This document shows, in pieces, positions 9,522 through 18,900 of a stretch of DNA of 64,000 bases. The notes under the pieces were generated by a model that worked only from the letters and a program-made list of their open reading frames with translations, was not told the DNA's origin and ran no database searches. The position numbers and the translations under genes are program-made. The stretch's first letter is position 1, and the number at the start of each line of letters is the position of its first letter. The DNA is from Microbacterium croceum (lineage in GTDB: Bacteria > Actinomycetota > Actinomycetes > Actinomycetales > Microbacteriaceae): NCBI RefSeq assembly GCF_023091245.1, contig NZ_JAHWXN010000002.1:496001-560000 (forward strand). Reading direction: 5' to 3'.

Positions 9522-11636
9522 TTACTCGCCCTGGTTCTTCTGGACGATCTCGTCGGCCACAGCGCGGGGAACCTCAGCATAGCTGTGGAACTCCATCGAG
9601 TAGACGGCACGACCCGAGGTCTTCGAGCGCAGGTCGCCGATGTAGCCGAACATCTCGGACAGCGGCACGTGCGCACGGACGACCTTGACGCCTGCAGCGT
9701 CTTCCATCGACTGGATCTGACCGCGACGCGAGTTCAGGTCACCGATGACGTCACCCATGTACTCCTCGGGAGTACGCACCTCGACCGCCATCAGCGGCTC
9801 GAGGAGCACGGGGTTCGCCCGACGAAGAGCTTCCTTGAAGCCCATCGATCCGGCGATCTTGAACGCCATCTCCGAGGAGTCGACGTCGTGAGCGGCACCA
9901 TCGACGATGGTGGCCTTCACGCCGACGATCGGGTAGCCGGCGAGCACGCCGACGTTCATGCCGTCCTGGAAACCGGCATCGATCGATCCGATGTACTCAC
10001 GAGGGATGCGACCACCGGTGACGGCGTTCACGAACTCGTAGGTCTTGTCGCCGTCCAGGTCGAGAGGCTCGATGTTGAACTGGATCTTTGCGAACTGACC
10101 CGATCCACCCGTCTGCTTCTTGTGGGTGTAGTCGTACTTCTCGACGGCCTTCTTGATCGTCTCGCGGTACGCGACCTGGGGCTTTCCGACGTTCGCCTCG
10201 ACGTTGAACTCGCGCTTCATGCGATCCACGAGGATGTCGAGGTGCAGCTCGCCCATGCCCTTGATGGTCGTCTGACCGGTCTCGGGGTTGAGCTCCGTGC
10301 GGAAAGTCGGGTCCTCCTCAGCGAGCTTCTGGATGGCGACACCCAGCTTCTCCTGGTCGGCCTTGGTCTTCGGCTCGATGGCCACCTCGATGACCGGCTC
10401 CGGGAACGTCATCGACTCGAGGACGACCGGCTCGGCGGGGTCGGTGAGGGTGTCACCCGTGGTGGTGTCCTTCAGACCGATGACCGCGTAGATGTTTCCC
10501 GCGGTGACCGAGGGGACCGGGATCTCCTTGTTGGCGTGCATCTGGAAGATCTTCCCGATGCGCTCCTTCTTGCCCTTGGTCGAGTTGACGACCGCGGAGC
10601 CCGACTCGAGGTGACCCGAGTAGACGCGCACGTAGGTGAGACGACCGAAGAACGGGTGCACGGCGACCTTGAACGCGAGGGCCGCGAACGGGTCATTGGC
10701 GTCGGGGTGACGCTCGATGATCGTGTCGTAGTCCTTGGGGTCGTGCGCCTCGATGGAACCCACGTCGAGGGGGTTCGGGAGGTAGTCGACGACCGCGTCG
10801 AGCATCGGCTGGACACCGCGGTTCTTGAACGCGGAGCCACAGAGCACCGGGTAGATCTCGGAGGCGACGGTCAACTTGCGGATCGCGCCCTTGATCTCGG
10901 CGACGGTGAGCTCCTCGCCACCGAAGAACTTCTCGAGCAGCGCGTCGTCGGTCTCCGCGACGGTCTCGAGGAGAGCCTGACGGTACTCGTCGGCCTTCTC
11001 CTTGAGGTCGGCCGGGATCTCCTGGATCTCGTAGGAGGCGCCCATGGTGACGTCACCCTTCGAGTCTCCGGCCCAGACGAGGGCACGCATCTCGACGAGG
11101 TCGATCACACCGATGAAGTCGTTCTCTGCGCCGATGGGCAGCTGGATGACCAGCGGCTTCGCGCCGAGACGGTTGATGATCGTGTCGACCGTGAAGTAGA
11201 AGTCCGCGCCGAGCTTGTCCATCTTGTTGACGAAGCAGATGCGGGGGACGTTGTACTTGTCAGCCTGACGCCACACGGTCTCGGACTGGGGCTCGACGCC
11301 CTCCTTGCCGTCGAACACGGCGACGGCACCGTCGAGGACGCGGAGCGAACGCTCCACCTCGACCGTGAAGTCCACGTGACCGGGGGTGTCGATGATGTTG
11401 ATCTGGTTCTTGTTCCAGTAGCAGGTCACGGCGGCAGACGTGATCGTGATGCCGCGCTCCTTCTCCTGCTCCATCCAGTCGGTCGTCGAGGCGCCATCGT
11501 GCGTCTCGCCGAGCTTGTGGTTGACGCCCGTGTAGAACAGGATGCGCTCGGTCGTCGTGGTCTTGCCGGCATCGATGTGCGCCATGATGCCGATGTTGCG
11601 GACCTTGCTCAGGTCGGTGAGCACGTCTTGTGCCAC
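9522..11636 (-). CDS. fusA: Elongation factor G
   Basis: EF-G is the GTPase that drives ribosomal translocation and, with RRF, recycling. The 704-residue protein starts [33 protein letters not shown], in which G1 is AHIDAGKT near residue 19; G3 is DTPGHVDF near 86 and G4 NKMD near 140. All five domains are represented, including [16 protein letters not shown] in domain IV. The length is normal. It is 84 bp after rpsG, with a hairpin between them. No acquired fusidic acid resistance feature can be read from the sequence. Confidence 0.99.
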   Translation of the reverse strand: MAQDVLTDLSKVRNIGIMAHIDAGKTTTTERILFYTGVNHKLGETHDGASTTDWMEQEKERGITITSAAVTCYWNKNQINIIDTPGHVDFTVEVERSLRVLDGAVAVFDGKEGVEPQSETVWRQADKYNVPRICFVNKMDKLGADFYFTVDTIINRLGAKPLVIQLPIGAENDFIGVIDLVEMRALVWAGDSKGDVTMGASYEIQEIPADLKEKADEYRQALLETVAETDDALLEKFFGGEELTVAEIKGAIRKLTVASEIYPVLCGSAFKNRGVQPMLDAVVDYLPNPLDVGSIEAHDPKDYDTIIERHPDANDPFAALAFKVAVHPFFGRLTYVRVYSGHLESGSAVVNSTKGKKERIGKIFQMHANKEIPVPSVTAGNIYAVIGLKDTTTGDTLTDPAEPVVLESMTFPEPVIEVAIEPKTKADQEKLGVAIQKLAEEDPTFRTELNPETGQTTIKGMGELHLDILVDRMKREFNVEANVGKPQVAYRETIKKAVEKYDYTHKKQTGGSGQFAKIQFNIEPLDLDGDKTYEFVNAVTGGRIPREYIGSIDAGFQDGMNVGVLAGYPIVGVKATIVDGAAHDVDSSEMAFKIAGSMGFKEALRRANPVLLEPLMAVEVRTPEEYMGDVIGDLNSRRGQIQSMEDAAGVKVVRAHVPLSEMFGYIGDLRSKTSGRAVYSMEFHSYAEVPRAVADEIVQKNQGE

Positions 11637-11684
11637 AGGAGTGTCCTTATCTGTCGAGCAGTGGTACTGCGAAGAGTGGGTGCC

Positions 11685-11709
11685 CGCCCCCGGCGAGTGG
11701 CCGGGGGCG
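11685..11709 (-). terminator. Hairpin between rpsG and fusA
   Basis: CGCCCCCGGC (11685-11694) pairs perfectly with GCCGGGGGCG (11700-11709) around a 5-base loop. Its position inside the str operon suggests attenuation or RNA processing rather than full termination. Confidence 0.5.
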
Positions 11710-11720
11710 AGCGAAGCTGT

Positions 11721-12191
11721 TTACCAGCGGTAGTGAGCGAACGCGCGGTTCGACTCGGCCATCTTGTGAGTGTCTTCACGGCGCTTGACCGCGGCACCCA
11801 GGCCGTTCGACGCGTCCAGGATCTCGTTCTGGAGGCGCTCGGTCATCGTCTTCTCACGACGACCCTTGGCGTAGCTGACGAGCCAGCGCAGCGCGAGGGT
11901 GTTCGCGCGGTGCGGCTTGACCTCGACCGGCACCTGGTAGGTCGAACCACCGACGCGGCGGCTGCGGACCTCGAGGGTCGGGCGCACGTTGTCGAGCGCC
12001 TTCTTGAGGGTGGCGACGGCATCCTGACCGTTCTTCGCCTCGACGCCGCGGAGGGCACCGTAGACGATCGACTCGGCCAGCGACTTCTTGCCGTCGACGA
12101 GGATCTTGTTCACCAGCGAGGTGACGATCGGAGCGCCGTATACCGGGTCGTTGACGACGGGGCGCTTGGGGGCGGGACCCTTACGAGGCAT
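11721..12191 (-). CDS. rpsG: 30S ribosomal protein S7
   Basis: S7 nucleates assembly of the 30S head and lies at the E site. The 156-residue protein begins [18 protein letters not shown] and contains [21 protein letters not shown] and [23 protein letters not shown], both diagnostic when read piecewise around [11 protein letters not shown] near residue 82. It is 5 bp after rpsL, so the two are almost certainly co-translated. Length is as expected (156). Confidence 0.99.
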   Translation of the reverse strand: MPRKGPAPKRPVVNDPVYGAPIVTSLVNKILVDGKKSLAESIVYGALRGVEAKNGQDAVATLKKALDNVRPTLEVRSRRVGGSTYQVPVEVKPHRANTLALRWLVSYAKGRREKTMTERLQNEILDASNGLGAAVKRREDTHKMAESNRAFAHYRW

Positions 12192-12196
12192 CTAAC

Positions 12197-12565
12197 TCAA
12201 CCCTTCTTCGCGCCGTAGCGGGAACGAGCCTGCTTACGGTTCTTGACAGCCTGGGTGTCCAGGGCGCCACGGACGATCTTGTAACGCACACCGGGGAGGT
12301 CCTTGACACGACCGCCGCGGACGAGCACGAGCGAGTGCTCCTGCAGGTTGTGGCCCTCACCGGGGATGTACGCGGTGACCTCGGTGCCGTTGCGGAGCTT
12401 CACACGAGCGACCTTGCGCATCGCCGAGTTCGGCTTCTTCGGGGTGGTGGTGTAGACGCGGGTGCAGACCCCGGCCTGCTGCGGGTTCGACTTCAGGGCG
12501 GGCGCCTTGGTCTTGGTGACCTTGGGCGAGCGACCCTTGCGAACCAACTGCTGAATGGTTGGCAC
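12197..12565 (-). CDS. rpsL: 30S ribosomal protein S12
   Basis: S12 controls decoding accuracy and is the main streptomycin resistance locus. The product is 122 residues, starting at GTG ([15 protein letters not shown]) behind GAGGAGAG. Lys43 (in [12 protein letters not shown]) and Lys88 (in [12 protein letters not shown]) are both the wild-type, streptomycin-sensitive residues. Asp89, the usual site of methylthiolation, is present. The gene opens the str operon behind a near-consensus promoter and a leader of roughly 160 nt. Confidence 0.99.
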   Translation of the reverse strand: MPTIQQLVRKGRSPKVTKTKAPALKSNPQQAGVCTRVYTTTPKKPNSAMRKVARVKLRNGTEVTAYIPGEGHNLQEHSLVLVRGGRVKDLPGVRYKIVRGALDTQAVKNRKQARSRYGAKKG

Positions 12566-12732
12566 GTTCTCTCCTCATAGTGCTGCACGGTGACAGCGTG
12601 ATGGGTTTCACATCATGACCCACCGGCACGCCGGAATCGACGCGCTTTGTGGTGTGGTGGGTATGCCGTGGAGGCGGACCGGCAAGGTGCCGGCGCCCAG
12701 TGCACACGCCGAGACGTGCACACACCTGATCA

Positions 12733-12761
12733 AGTGTAATGGCGCGTAACGTGACGGTCAA
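12733..12761 (-). promoter_or_regulatory. Strong promoter of the str operon
   Basis: On the minus strand, TTGACC (12756-12761) and TACACT (12733-12738) are 17 bases apart. This is one of the best sigma-A-type matches in the window and drives rpsL-rpsG-fusA, with a 5' leader of about 160 nt. Confidence 0.8.
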
Positions 12762-12827
12762 ATGAGGGCGGACCGGATTCCGGCGACTCCCCCACCGCTG
12801 ACGGGCGTCGTGCCCGTGGACGCGGGG

Positions 12828-13475
12828 TCAGGGCGCGTCGGGGTCGAACGGCGAGTCGAGCGACTGCGTCAATTCGGCGAGGAGTGCCTCGATCTGCGGC
12901 TCGACGTGCTGCGAGATCGCCGCCTGGATGGACAAGCGGTGCCGCAGCAGCAGGCCGCAGACCTCGCGCCCGATCATGTTCGCGTACTCGTCGGCCAGGC
13001 CGACCTCCTGGCGCAGTGCGGCCTTCGCCTCGTCGGACAGGGGCGGCAGGGGCGGCAGCTCGGCAGCCGCATCGTCTGCGAGTCCGGCGATCGTGAACAG
13101 GAAGGGAGCGCCGGCGACCGGTTCCGGATCCAGCGGCAGCCCGTCGAACTCCGGGTCGAGGTCCTCGTTCGGGCGGTAGGCGCGGGCGCGGTTGCGTGCA
13201 GCCTGCTGATCGAGCTCGCGCTGCAGGGTGGGCAGATTCCGCGCGGTGTACTCGGCGACCGCGTGGTCCACGATCGTCTTGATCCGGGTCGAGAGACCGT
13301 GCTGCACACCGTGCGGGACATCAGCTCCGATCCCGGCGGCGGAAAGGATGGGAGAGCCGAGGCAGCGGCGGCACGGGGCCACGCGGCCCCGATGGGTGGC
13401 CGGCTCCCAGCGCGGCACCCAGCGCAACCAGGACTCGACAGCCTGGTCCACCTGCGCCTCCAATGAACGCTCCAC
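12828..13475 (-). CDS. Conserved hypothetical protein
   Basis: The 215-residue product has no domain I can name. It is acidic, has no signal peptide or membrane helix, and carries a CRRC pair near residue 35. A Pro-rich LPPLPPLSDEAK stretch lies near residue 140. The GTG start at 13475 is preceded at 6 bases by TACGCT (13482-13487), a good -10 box, so the message is probably leaderless. It is convergent with nothing and ends about 67 bp upstream of the rpsL promoter on the same strand. Function unknown. Confidence 0.75.
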   Translation of the reverse strand: MERSLEAQVDQAVESWLRWVPRWEPATHRGRVAPCRRCLGSPILSAAGIGADVPHGVQHGLSTRIKTIVDHAVAEYTARNLPTLQRELDQQAARNRARAYRPNEDLDPEFDGLPLDPEPVAGAPFLFTIAGLADDAAAELPPLPPLSDEAKAALRQEVGLADEYANMIGREVCGLLLRHRLSIQAAISQHVEPQIEALLAELTQSLDSPFDPDAP

Positions 13476-13535
13476 ACCGACAGCGTACGGCGCTCACGCC
13501 ACCCGCGCGCCGATTTCTGCCGCGACGGCGGGGCG

Positions 13536-13967
13536 TCACTCCTCTTCGTCGCGCTCCCAGGGCCAGCGCGGCCTGGCTGATCGCGTACGTCGCAGCGCGA
13601 TGCCGGACCAGGCCGCGATCGCGGCAGCGATGATCAGCACGACGCTCGGCCCGCCGCGGACCAGGTCGCCTGCGACGGCCGTCGCGGTGATCAGACCGCC
13701 CGTTCCGATGAGCACGGCGATCCACACGCCGACCAGATGCCCGAGCGCCGTCGCCAGCGAGATCGCCAGCGAGGCGGCAGAGGAGGGGGAACGCCGACGC
13801 AGCGTGAGCCCCAGCATCAGAGCGAACACGAGGAGGGCGATCAGCATCCCGGTCACCCCCGGCCCCTGGCCGAGACCGGGCACCGAGATGATGTCGGTAT
13901 CCGTCGCCGCGCTCACCGCACCGAGACCGAAGACCGCGAGCGCGAAGAATCCGATGGTGGCGAGCAC
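13536..13967 (-). CDS. Membrane protein of uncertain start
   Basis: A small protein of 3-4 predicted membrane helices (LATIGFFALAVFGLGAVSA, GMLIALLVFALMLGL, GVWIAVLIGTGGLI, VVLIIAAAIAAWSGIAL) with a basic/acidic tail ending WERDEEE. The start is unclear. The frame remains open up to the stop of the upstream gene, where the expected TAATG junction reads TAATC, so the ATG appears lost. The first normal start codon is the GTG at 13967, which has no obvious ribosome binding site and gives 143 residues. A perfect hairpin (13986-14015) falls in the stretch that would otherwise encode the N-terminus. It may therefore be a shortened or decaying gene, or start at a rare ATC codon. Confidence 0.55.
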   Translation of the reverse strand: MLATIGFFALAVFGLGAVSAATDTDIISVPGLGQGPGVTGMLIALLVFALMLGLTLRRRSPSSAASLAISLATALGHLVGVWIAVLIGTGGLITATAVAGDLVRGGPSVVLIIAAAIAAWSGIALRRTRSARPRWPWERDEEE

Positions 13968-13985
13968 CAGCGCCAGGATGGCCGA

Positions 13986-14015
13986 AACCCCCGCGGACTC
14001 AGGTCCGCGGGGGTT
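13986..14015 (-). terminator. Perfect 13-bp terminator hairpin
   Basis: AACCCCCGCGGAC (13986-13998) and its exact complement (14003-14015) flank a 4-base loop, and on the minus strand the stem closes with GGGGGTT then TCGG. It starts about 20 bp after the stop of the 329-residue membrane protein gene and probably ends its transcript. Confidence 0.7.
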
Positions 14016-14035
14016 CGGCGTGGTGGCGTTCGTGA

Positions 14036-15025
14036 TTACCTCGCCAGCGTGGGGCCGGCCTCGAGCGTGCGCTCGTACTCGCGCTGCGCCTCGGCGTTCT
14101 GCTCGGTCTTGCGAGCGCCGCTGCGCGCGACCCAGGCGCCGAACCAGATGGTGAGCTCGCGGGCGAAGATGAAGGCGGCGATCGCGAGAGGCGCAAGGAG
14201 CTGCTCGCCGACGAGTTCGGATGCGGCCGAGGGGGTGAGCGTGAGGATGCCCGCCTCGAAGATCTGGCCGAGGAGGTGCCCACCGTAGGCGATGGCGCCC
14301 ACGATGATGCCGAACACGACCCACAGACCCCAGCGGCCGCGGTTGATGATCGCGCCCAACAGCCAGAAACCGATGAAGAAGACGACGACCGGCGTCCAGT
14401 ACCCCCACGTCGCAAGCGGCGCGAGTGCGGACTGACCGATGTTCTCGCCGGTCACGTCTCCCGCGAGAGCACCGAGGCCCAGCGTCGTGCCGAGGTACAG
14501 GACGGCGAAGACGAGCGTGGCGAGCAGACCGATCGCACCCGCGGTTCCCCGATTGCCGCGGTCGCGCGGCGGCTCGGGAGCCTGCACGAAGATCGGCTGC
14601 GGGAGCTGCGGAGATGCCGCGGCGACGAGCAGGGGCTCGGAGGGAACGACCTGGGTGTCAGCAGCGCCGTACGCCGGCGCGTAGGCGGCATCGGCCACGG
14701 AGGGTTCCTCGACGTGCGAGGCCGGAGCGGCGAAGACGGCGGTCGCGTCCGAATCGCGGTCGGAGCTGACGACTGCCGGCGGCGCTGCGGCAGCGGCCGG
14801 AGGCGCGAAGGTACCGGGGTAGGAGCGCTCGGCCTCTTCGAAGGCGGCGAGGTCGGGGTCGACGGCCTTCTCCTCGATCGGACGTTCGACGGCGTCGGGT
14901 TCCTGGACCGCACCGGGGACGTCGGCGCCCGCTGCGGCCGCAGCGTCCAGGCCGGCGTTCGCGCTGCCGACGACGTCGTCGACGTCTGACGGCTTCTCGG
15001 GCTGGGGAACGTCGGGGTCACTCAT
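14036..15025 (-). CDS. Membrane protein with long disordered N-terminus
   Basis: This 329-residue protein has a low-complexity, Ala/Pro/Glu-rich cytoplasmic half (residues 1-160) and then about four membrane helices (AIGLLATLVFAVLYLGTTLGLGAL; TPVVVFFIGFWLLGAII; LWVVFGIIVGAIAYGG; a last one near LLAPLAIAAFIFARELTIW), followed by a charged tail. No family could be named. I chose the ATG at 15025 because GAGAGGCG lies at a suitable distance upstream. An in-frame ATG at 15055 sits only 4 bases after a TACCCT box and is probably at or before the transcription start. Confidence 0.75.
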   Translation of the reverse strand: MSDPDVPQPEKPSDVDDVVGSANAGLDAAAAAGADVPGAVQEPDAVERPIEEKAVDPDLAAFEEAERSYPGTFAPPAAAAAPPAVVSSDRDSDATAVFAAPASHVEEPSVADAAYAPAYGAADTQVVPSEPLLVAAASPQLPQPIFVQAPEPPRDRGNRGTAGAIGLLATLVFAVLYLGTTLGLGALAGDVTGENIGQSALAPLATWGYWTPVVVFFIGFWLLGAIINRGRWGLWVVFGIIVGAIAYGGHLLGQIFEAGILTLTPSAASELVGEQLLAPLAIAAFIFARELTIWFGAWVARSGARKTEQNAEAQREYERTLEAGPTLAR

Positions 15026-15139
15026 GGGGGTGCGCCTCTCATCGGATGTCTGCATTGCGAGGGTACCGCCGGGAGCGCGGGCGCTCAGGGAGGCGTGCCG
15101 ACGTGTCGCCAGACCCCGTCACCCGCACTGCGTGCGTGA

Positions 15140-15292
15140 TCAGGGCAGTGCGTTGCGCAGGGCCGTGTCGGCGAACTCGGCGAGCACGGGGAGCATGGGG
15201 AGCGAGAGCCAGAGCAACGCCAGGATCACACCGGTGCAGAACACGCCGGCGATCCAACTCATCGCCAGATTGCGCCCAGCCACCCGTGCCAT
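15140..15292 (-). CDS. Small single-pass membrane protein (50 aa)
   Basis: A 50-residue protein with one hydrophobic helix (WIAGVFCTGVILALLWLSL) preceded by an Arg-containing N-terminus and ending NALP. The ATG at 15292 follows GGTGGGACC, a fair ribosome binding site. An upstream in-frame start (15334) would add an Arg-rich stretch with no support. No function can be given. It lies in the space between two larger membrane-protein genes on the same strand. Confidence 0.5.
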   Translation of the reverse strand: MARVAGRNLAMSWIAGVFCTGVILALLWLSLPMLPVLAEFADTALRNALP

Positions 15293-15361
15293 GGTCCCAC
15301 CGTACGACGAGGCCCGGCCGCGACGCGGAAGCAACGCCGAGCATTCGTGCGCGTCGCCCGA

Positions 15362-16018
15362 TCAGCGCGTTGCGCGTCCCCGCAGCCGCCACAGCAGCCA
15401 GAGTCCCGACGCGGGGATGAGGACCAGCCCCAGCGCGATCACTCCGAACCAGATGAAGTCGTACCACGCGGGCAGCAGGGGGTTTGCGACGGGCGGCGGT
15501 GTCCCGGTGCCCGAGGAGCTGCCGCTCGTCTCGGCGACGGCGAAACCCTGCATGGTCGTGATCAGGACGGCCGTGAGCACGAACACGCTGAACGGCACCA
15601 CGATGGCGACGACCTTCTCCCACGTCTTCCACAGCGCACTGAGGCTGACCAGCGCGGCGCCGACGAACCAGCCGACGACGGGCACGATGATCCCGCCGAA
15701 GCTCAGGGTCAGCGCCGCCGTGATCGCGAAGCCGCGCGTCGACGTGATCGGCGGACGAGGGGCCTCCGGTGCGGGCACGGGAGCCGCCACGACGAAGGTC
15801 GGCCCGGCCGGCGTCTCATCCTGCGCCTCACGCGCGATCGCCACCGGGTCGCCCAGCTGCGCGATCCTCGCGGCGGTCGCGGCGGCGTCCAGGCCGTGCA
15901 GCTCTTCGGCGATGCCCCCGCGGATGTCGGCGGCGACGCCGTGCGGCAGTCCGCGCATGGCCTCGTCGAGTCGCGCGAGATAGTCCTCGCGCAGCCCCTC
16001 AGCGGTGGTCTCGGTCAT
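15362..16018 (-). CDS. HAAS-domain membrane protein paired with PadR regulator
   Basis: The N-terminal 60 residues (YLARLDEAMRGLPHGV ... ARIAQLGDPVAIAREA) match the HAAS signalling domain, which in other bacteria is regularly encoded next to PadR-family regulators. A Pro-rich linker and four predicted membrane helices follow (for example TAVLITTMQGFAV and WFGVIALGLVLIPASGLWLLW). The product is 218 residues. The start at 16018 follows GGAGAGGG at 6 bases; an alternative ATG at 16024 overlaps the padR stop but lies directly on the Shine-Dalgarno. Role inferred: a membrane partner controlled by, or signalling to, the adjacent PadR. Confidence 0.75.
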   Translation of the reverse strand: MTETTAEGLREDYLARLDEAMRGLPHGVAADIRGGIAEELHGLDAAATAARIAQLGDPVAIAREAQDETPAGPTFVVAAPVPAPEAPRPPITSTRGFAITAALTLSFGGIIVPVVGWFVGAALVSLSALWKTWEKVVAIVVPFSVFVLTAVLITTMQGFAVAETSGSSSGTGTPPPVANPLLPAWYDFIWFGVIALGLVLIPASGLWLLWRLRGRATR

Positions 16019-16020
16019 GA

Positions 16021-16347
16021 TCATCCCTCTCCGACGATGCCAGTGACGACACGGGCGAACGGGGCCCACTGCGCACGGAACCGGGCGAGCTGCTCGATTC
16101 CGGCATCCGTGAGCCGGTAGTACTTGCGCACCGGCCCGCTCTCCGAGGGGAGGTCGAACGTGCTGACCCAGCCGTTGTCCCTCAGCCTGCCCAGCAGGGG
16201 GTAGAGCGTGCCGATGCTGGCGATCAGGCCCGCCTGCGTGAGCGCGTCCGCCAGCTGCCAGCCGTACATCGGCTCGCGCGAGAGCAGCCCGAGCACGCAG
16301 TACTCGACCACCCCTTTACGCATCTGCGCGCCGATGTCAGCTGTCAT
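16021..16347 (-). CDS. PadR-family transcriptional regulator
   Basis: This 108-residue protein is a compact winged-helix repressor. The PadR signature is clear: VVEYCVLGLLSREPMYGWQLADAL at residues 13-36, split by GLLSREPMYG, then GTLYPLLGRLRDNGWVS, and RKYYRLTDAGIEQL. It forms a two-gene unit with the HAAS-domain protein. The ATG lies 7 bases after a TACCTT -10 box, so the mRNA is probably leaderless. A perfect inverted repeat overlaps its -35, which suggests autorepression. Confidence 0.9.
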   Translation of the reverse strand: MTADIGAQMRKGVVEYCVLGLLSREPMYGWQLADALTQAGLIASIGTLYPLLGRLRDNGWVSTFDLPSESGPVRKYYRLTDAGIEQLARFRAQWAPFARVVTGIVGEG

Positions 16348-16354
16348 GCATCAC

Positions 16355-16383
16355 AAGGTAGCATGCGTGGCACGTTAGTGCCA
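16355..16383 (-). promoter_or_regulatory. padR promoter with overlapping palindromic operator
   Basis: TGGCAC (16378-16383), 17 bases, then TACCTT (16355-16360), 7 bases before the padR ATG. The palindrome TGGCACGTTAGTGCCA (16368-16383) covers the -35 element and is a candidate PadR operator. Confidence 0.5.
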
Positions 16384-16390
16384 TCCTGTC

Positions 16391-17278
16391 TCACCCCTTG
16401 GTGGCCCCTGCGGTGAGACCGCCGACGATGTACTTCTGCAGGAACAGGAACAGGATCATCACCGGGATCGCCGCCATCACCGCGCCGGCGGAGAAGGCCG
16501 ACCAGTCGGCGTAGCGCGGGTTGGCGACCAGCTTGGTGAGACCGACGACCAGCGTCTGCTGCTCGGGCTCGATCAGGATGACGCTCGCGATCACGTACTC
16601 GTTGACCGTGCCGATGAACGACAGGAGCCCCACGACAGCGAGGATCGGAGCGACCAGGCGCAGGATGATCGTGAAGAAGATGCGGGCGTGGCCGGCGCCG
16701 TCGATGCGCGCGGCCTCATCGAGCTCCTTCGGGATCGTGTTGAAGAAGCCGTACATGAGGTAGGTGTTCACGCCGAGCGCGCCGCCGAGATACACCAGGA
16801 TCAGGCCGGTATGGGTGTTCAGCCCGATCGCGGGGAACCAGTCCCCCAGCGTCGACAGCAGCAGGAAGATCGCGACGACGGCCAGGAGCTGCGGGAACAT
16901 CTGCACGACGACGATCGTGACCAGTCCCACCCGACGTCCGGCGAAACGCATGCGCGAGAACGCATATGCGGCGCAGGCGCCGATGAAGACGGTCACCGCC
17001 CCGGTCACCAGCGCGATGAGGAGCGTGTTCCCGAACCAGCGGAGATAGGGGTTCTGCGGATCGGTGAGGATGCGCACGTAGCTGTCGATGCCGATCGCGG
17101 AGAACAGCTGGTTCGATCCGGTCAGCGTTCCCTTCGGGTTCAGCGACGCCGAGACGACGTAGAGCAGCGGGAACAGAGCGAATGCGCTCACCACGATGCC
17201 GACGACATGGCGCCATCCGGTGTCGGCGAACCAGGCTCCGACGCTGCGCCGGCGCACGGGGGTGTCGATGGTGCTCAT
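16391..17278 (-). CDS. Sugar ABC transporter permease, MalG type
   Basis: The second inner-membrane subunit of a carbohydrate importer. The 295-residue protein has six predicted helices and the cytoplasmic coupling motif EAARIDGAGHARIFFTIILR near residue 190, which fits the EAA loop consensus that docks with the ATPase. N-terminal residues match MalG-type permeases (TDTGWRHVVGIVVSAFALFPLLYVVSASLN, broken here at VVSASLN). Its ATG shares a base with the malF-type stop (TGATG). No ATPase gene is present, so a shared MsmK/MalK-like ATPase encoded elsewhere is likely. Confidence 0.9.
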   Translation of the reverse strand: MSTIDTPVRRRSVGAWFADTGWRHVVGIVVSAFALFPLLYVVSASLNPKGTLTGSNQLFSAIGIDSYVRILTDPQNPYLRWFGNTLLIALVTGAVTVFIGACAAYAFSRMRFAGRRVGLVTIVVVQMFPQLLAVVAIFLLLSTLGDWFPAIGLNTHTGLILVYLGGALGVNTYLMYGFFNTIPKELDEAARIDGAGHARIFFTIILRLVAPILAVVGLLSFIGTVNEYVIASVILIEPEQQTLVVGLTKLVANPRYADWSAFSAGAVMAAIPVMILFLFLQKYIVGGLTAGATKG

Positions 17279-18882
17279 CAGTTCAGCTCCTCGAGGGCCT
17301 TGGTCTTGCGGAAGCTGATGATCGAGATCGTCGCCACCACGATGAAGATCAGGATCGTGAACGCGGACGCGAGACCGTAGTCGCGCGTCTGACCGGTGAA
17401 GGCCACCTTGTAGACCATCGAGATCAGGATGTCGGTGTGACCGACCGGGATCGACACGTCACTGAAGCGCGGGCCGCCGTTGGTCAGCATGTAGATCAGG
17501 TTGAAGTTGTTGAAGTTGAAGGCGAACGACGAGATCAGCAGCGGCGCGACCGTCACCAGCAGCAGGGGCAGCTTGATGCGTCGGAACACCTGCCAGGGGT
17601 TCGCACCGTCCATCACGGCCGCCTCGTTCACGTCTTCGGGGATGCCCTGCAGTGCTCCCATGCAGACCAGGAACATGTAGGGGAACCCGAGCCACAGGTT
17701 CACGATGAGGATCGAGACCTTCGCGAGCGTGGGGTCGGTGAGCCACGGGATGTCCGCTCCCCCGAAGATGACCTGGTTGATGAAGCCGAAGCTCTCGTTC
17801 ATCATTCCCGCCCACACCAGCGCGGAGAGGAAGGCGGGGAACGCGTACGGGAGGATCATGATGATGCGGTAGCCGTTGCGGAACCGCATCCGGGTGTTGT
17901 TGAACACCAGCGCCAGGAGCAGGCCGAGGAAGAACGTCGTGGCGACCGAGATGATCGCGAACACGAACGTCCAGATCGTCACAGAGATGAGCGGGCCGCG
18001 GATCGAGGCGTCGGTCACGGCGCGCACGAAGTTGTCGAAGCCGACGGTGACCTGCCAGCCGGGGAGAAGCTCTTCACCGTTCTCGGCGGTGAAGGCCCCG
18101 GTGCCGATGTCGGCGTATACCGTTCCGGTGCGGGTGTCGGTGATCGCGTCTGCGTCGGCATCGTACTCGAGCGTCGAGACGTACAGGTATCCGCTCTGTC
18201 CGTCGGGAGCGCGGAGGCTGCCGTCGTTCGGATCGTCGCTGAACGGCACGGCGAGGTTCTCGAGCTGCTCGGAGAGCGTGAACACCGTGGCGAGCGGGAG
18301 CGTCGTCCATCCGTCGACCGCGACCGCCTTGCCGCCGTCGAACTCGGCCTGCACCTGCTGCAGCGGCTGGTCGGCCGTGCCCAGCAGCGCATCGCCGGAA
18401 TCGGGGTCGGTCACCAGCAGGCCGTAGGTGCCGAACTGCTCGACGACGGTCACCGGGTAGGTCGGGGAGTCCTCCACCCGCTCCTGCGCGGAGGCGAGCA
18501 GAGAGGAGATCGCCTGGCCCTTGGACCCGTTGTGCCCCGTGCCGTAGTTCGTGAAGCCGATGTACCCCGTGTACAGCAGGGTGAAGACCTGGAACACGAC
18601 CAGGAAGATGATGCCGGGAGTGAGGTACTTCGCCGGTACCCGCCGGCGGGAGAAGTAGATGTAGTTGACGAAGACCGTGACCGCGATGACCAAGGCCAGG
18701 ATGAGCCACTCCTGGTGCATATACAGCACGAATGCCGCGTAGACCGCGATGGCATCGACGACGGCCAGCAGCAGGATCTTCAGCAGCAACCAGCCGATCG
18801 GGCTGGATGCCGCCTCCGCGATCTTGGCGGCCTGTCGCTGGCGCTTCGTGAGAGGAGCCGTGGGCTCGACGGTGTCTGTCAT
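17278..18882 (-). CDS. Sugar ABC transporter permease, MalF type
   Basis: The first permease of the same importer. At 534 residues it is much longer than an ordinary 300-residue permease because of a large periplasmic-side insertion between the early helices (about residues 115-275), as in MalF of maltose systems. The EAA loop (NEAAVMDGANPWQVFRRIKLP) is near residue 425, giving the coupling site. I chose the ATG at 18882 (MTDTVEPTAP) over an upstream start at 18927. MalE lies upstream with a hairpin between. Maltose or maltodextrin is the likely substrate by architecture, not proven. Confidence 0.88.
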   Translation of the reverse strand: MTDTVEPTAPLTKRQRQAAKIAEAASSPIGWLLLKILLLAVVDAIAVYAAFVLYMHQEWLILALVIAVTVFVNYIYFSRRRVPAKYLTPGIIFLVVFQVFTLLYTGYIGFTNYGTGHNGSKGQAISSLLASAQERVEDSPTYPVTVVEQFGTYGLLVTDPDSGDALLGTADQPLQQVQAEFDGGKAVAVDGWTTLPLATVFTLSEQLENLAVPFSDDPNDGSLRAPDGQSGYLYVSTLEYDADADAITDTRTGTVYADIGTGAFTAENGEELLPGWQVTVGFDNFVRAVTDASIRGPLISVTIWTFVFAIISVATTFFLGLLLALVFNNTRMRFRNGYRIIMILPYAFPAFLSALVWAGMMNESFGFINQVIFGGADIPWLTDPTLAKVSILIVNLWLGFPYMFLVCMGALQGIPEDVNEAAVMDGANPWQVFRRIKLPLLLVTVAPLLISSFAFNFNNFNLIYMLTNGGPRFSDVSIPVGHTDILISMVYKVAFTGQTRDYGLASAFTILIFIVVATISIISFRKTKALEELN

Positions 18883-18900
18883 CTCGTCCTCGTCAGGGTT

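Noticed and set aside
9585..12218. Plus-strand reading frame of 877 codons opposite fusA and rpsG
   Set aside because: Antisense to conserved genes, Arg/Leu/Val-biased composition, no motif.
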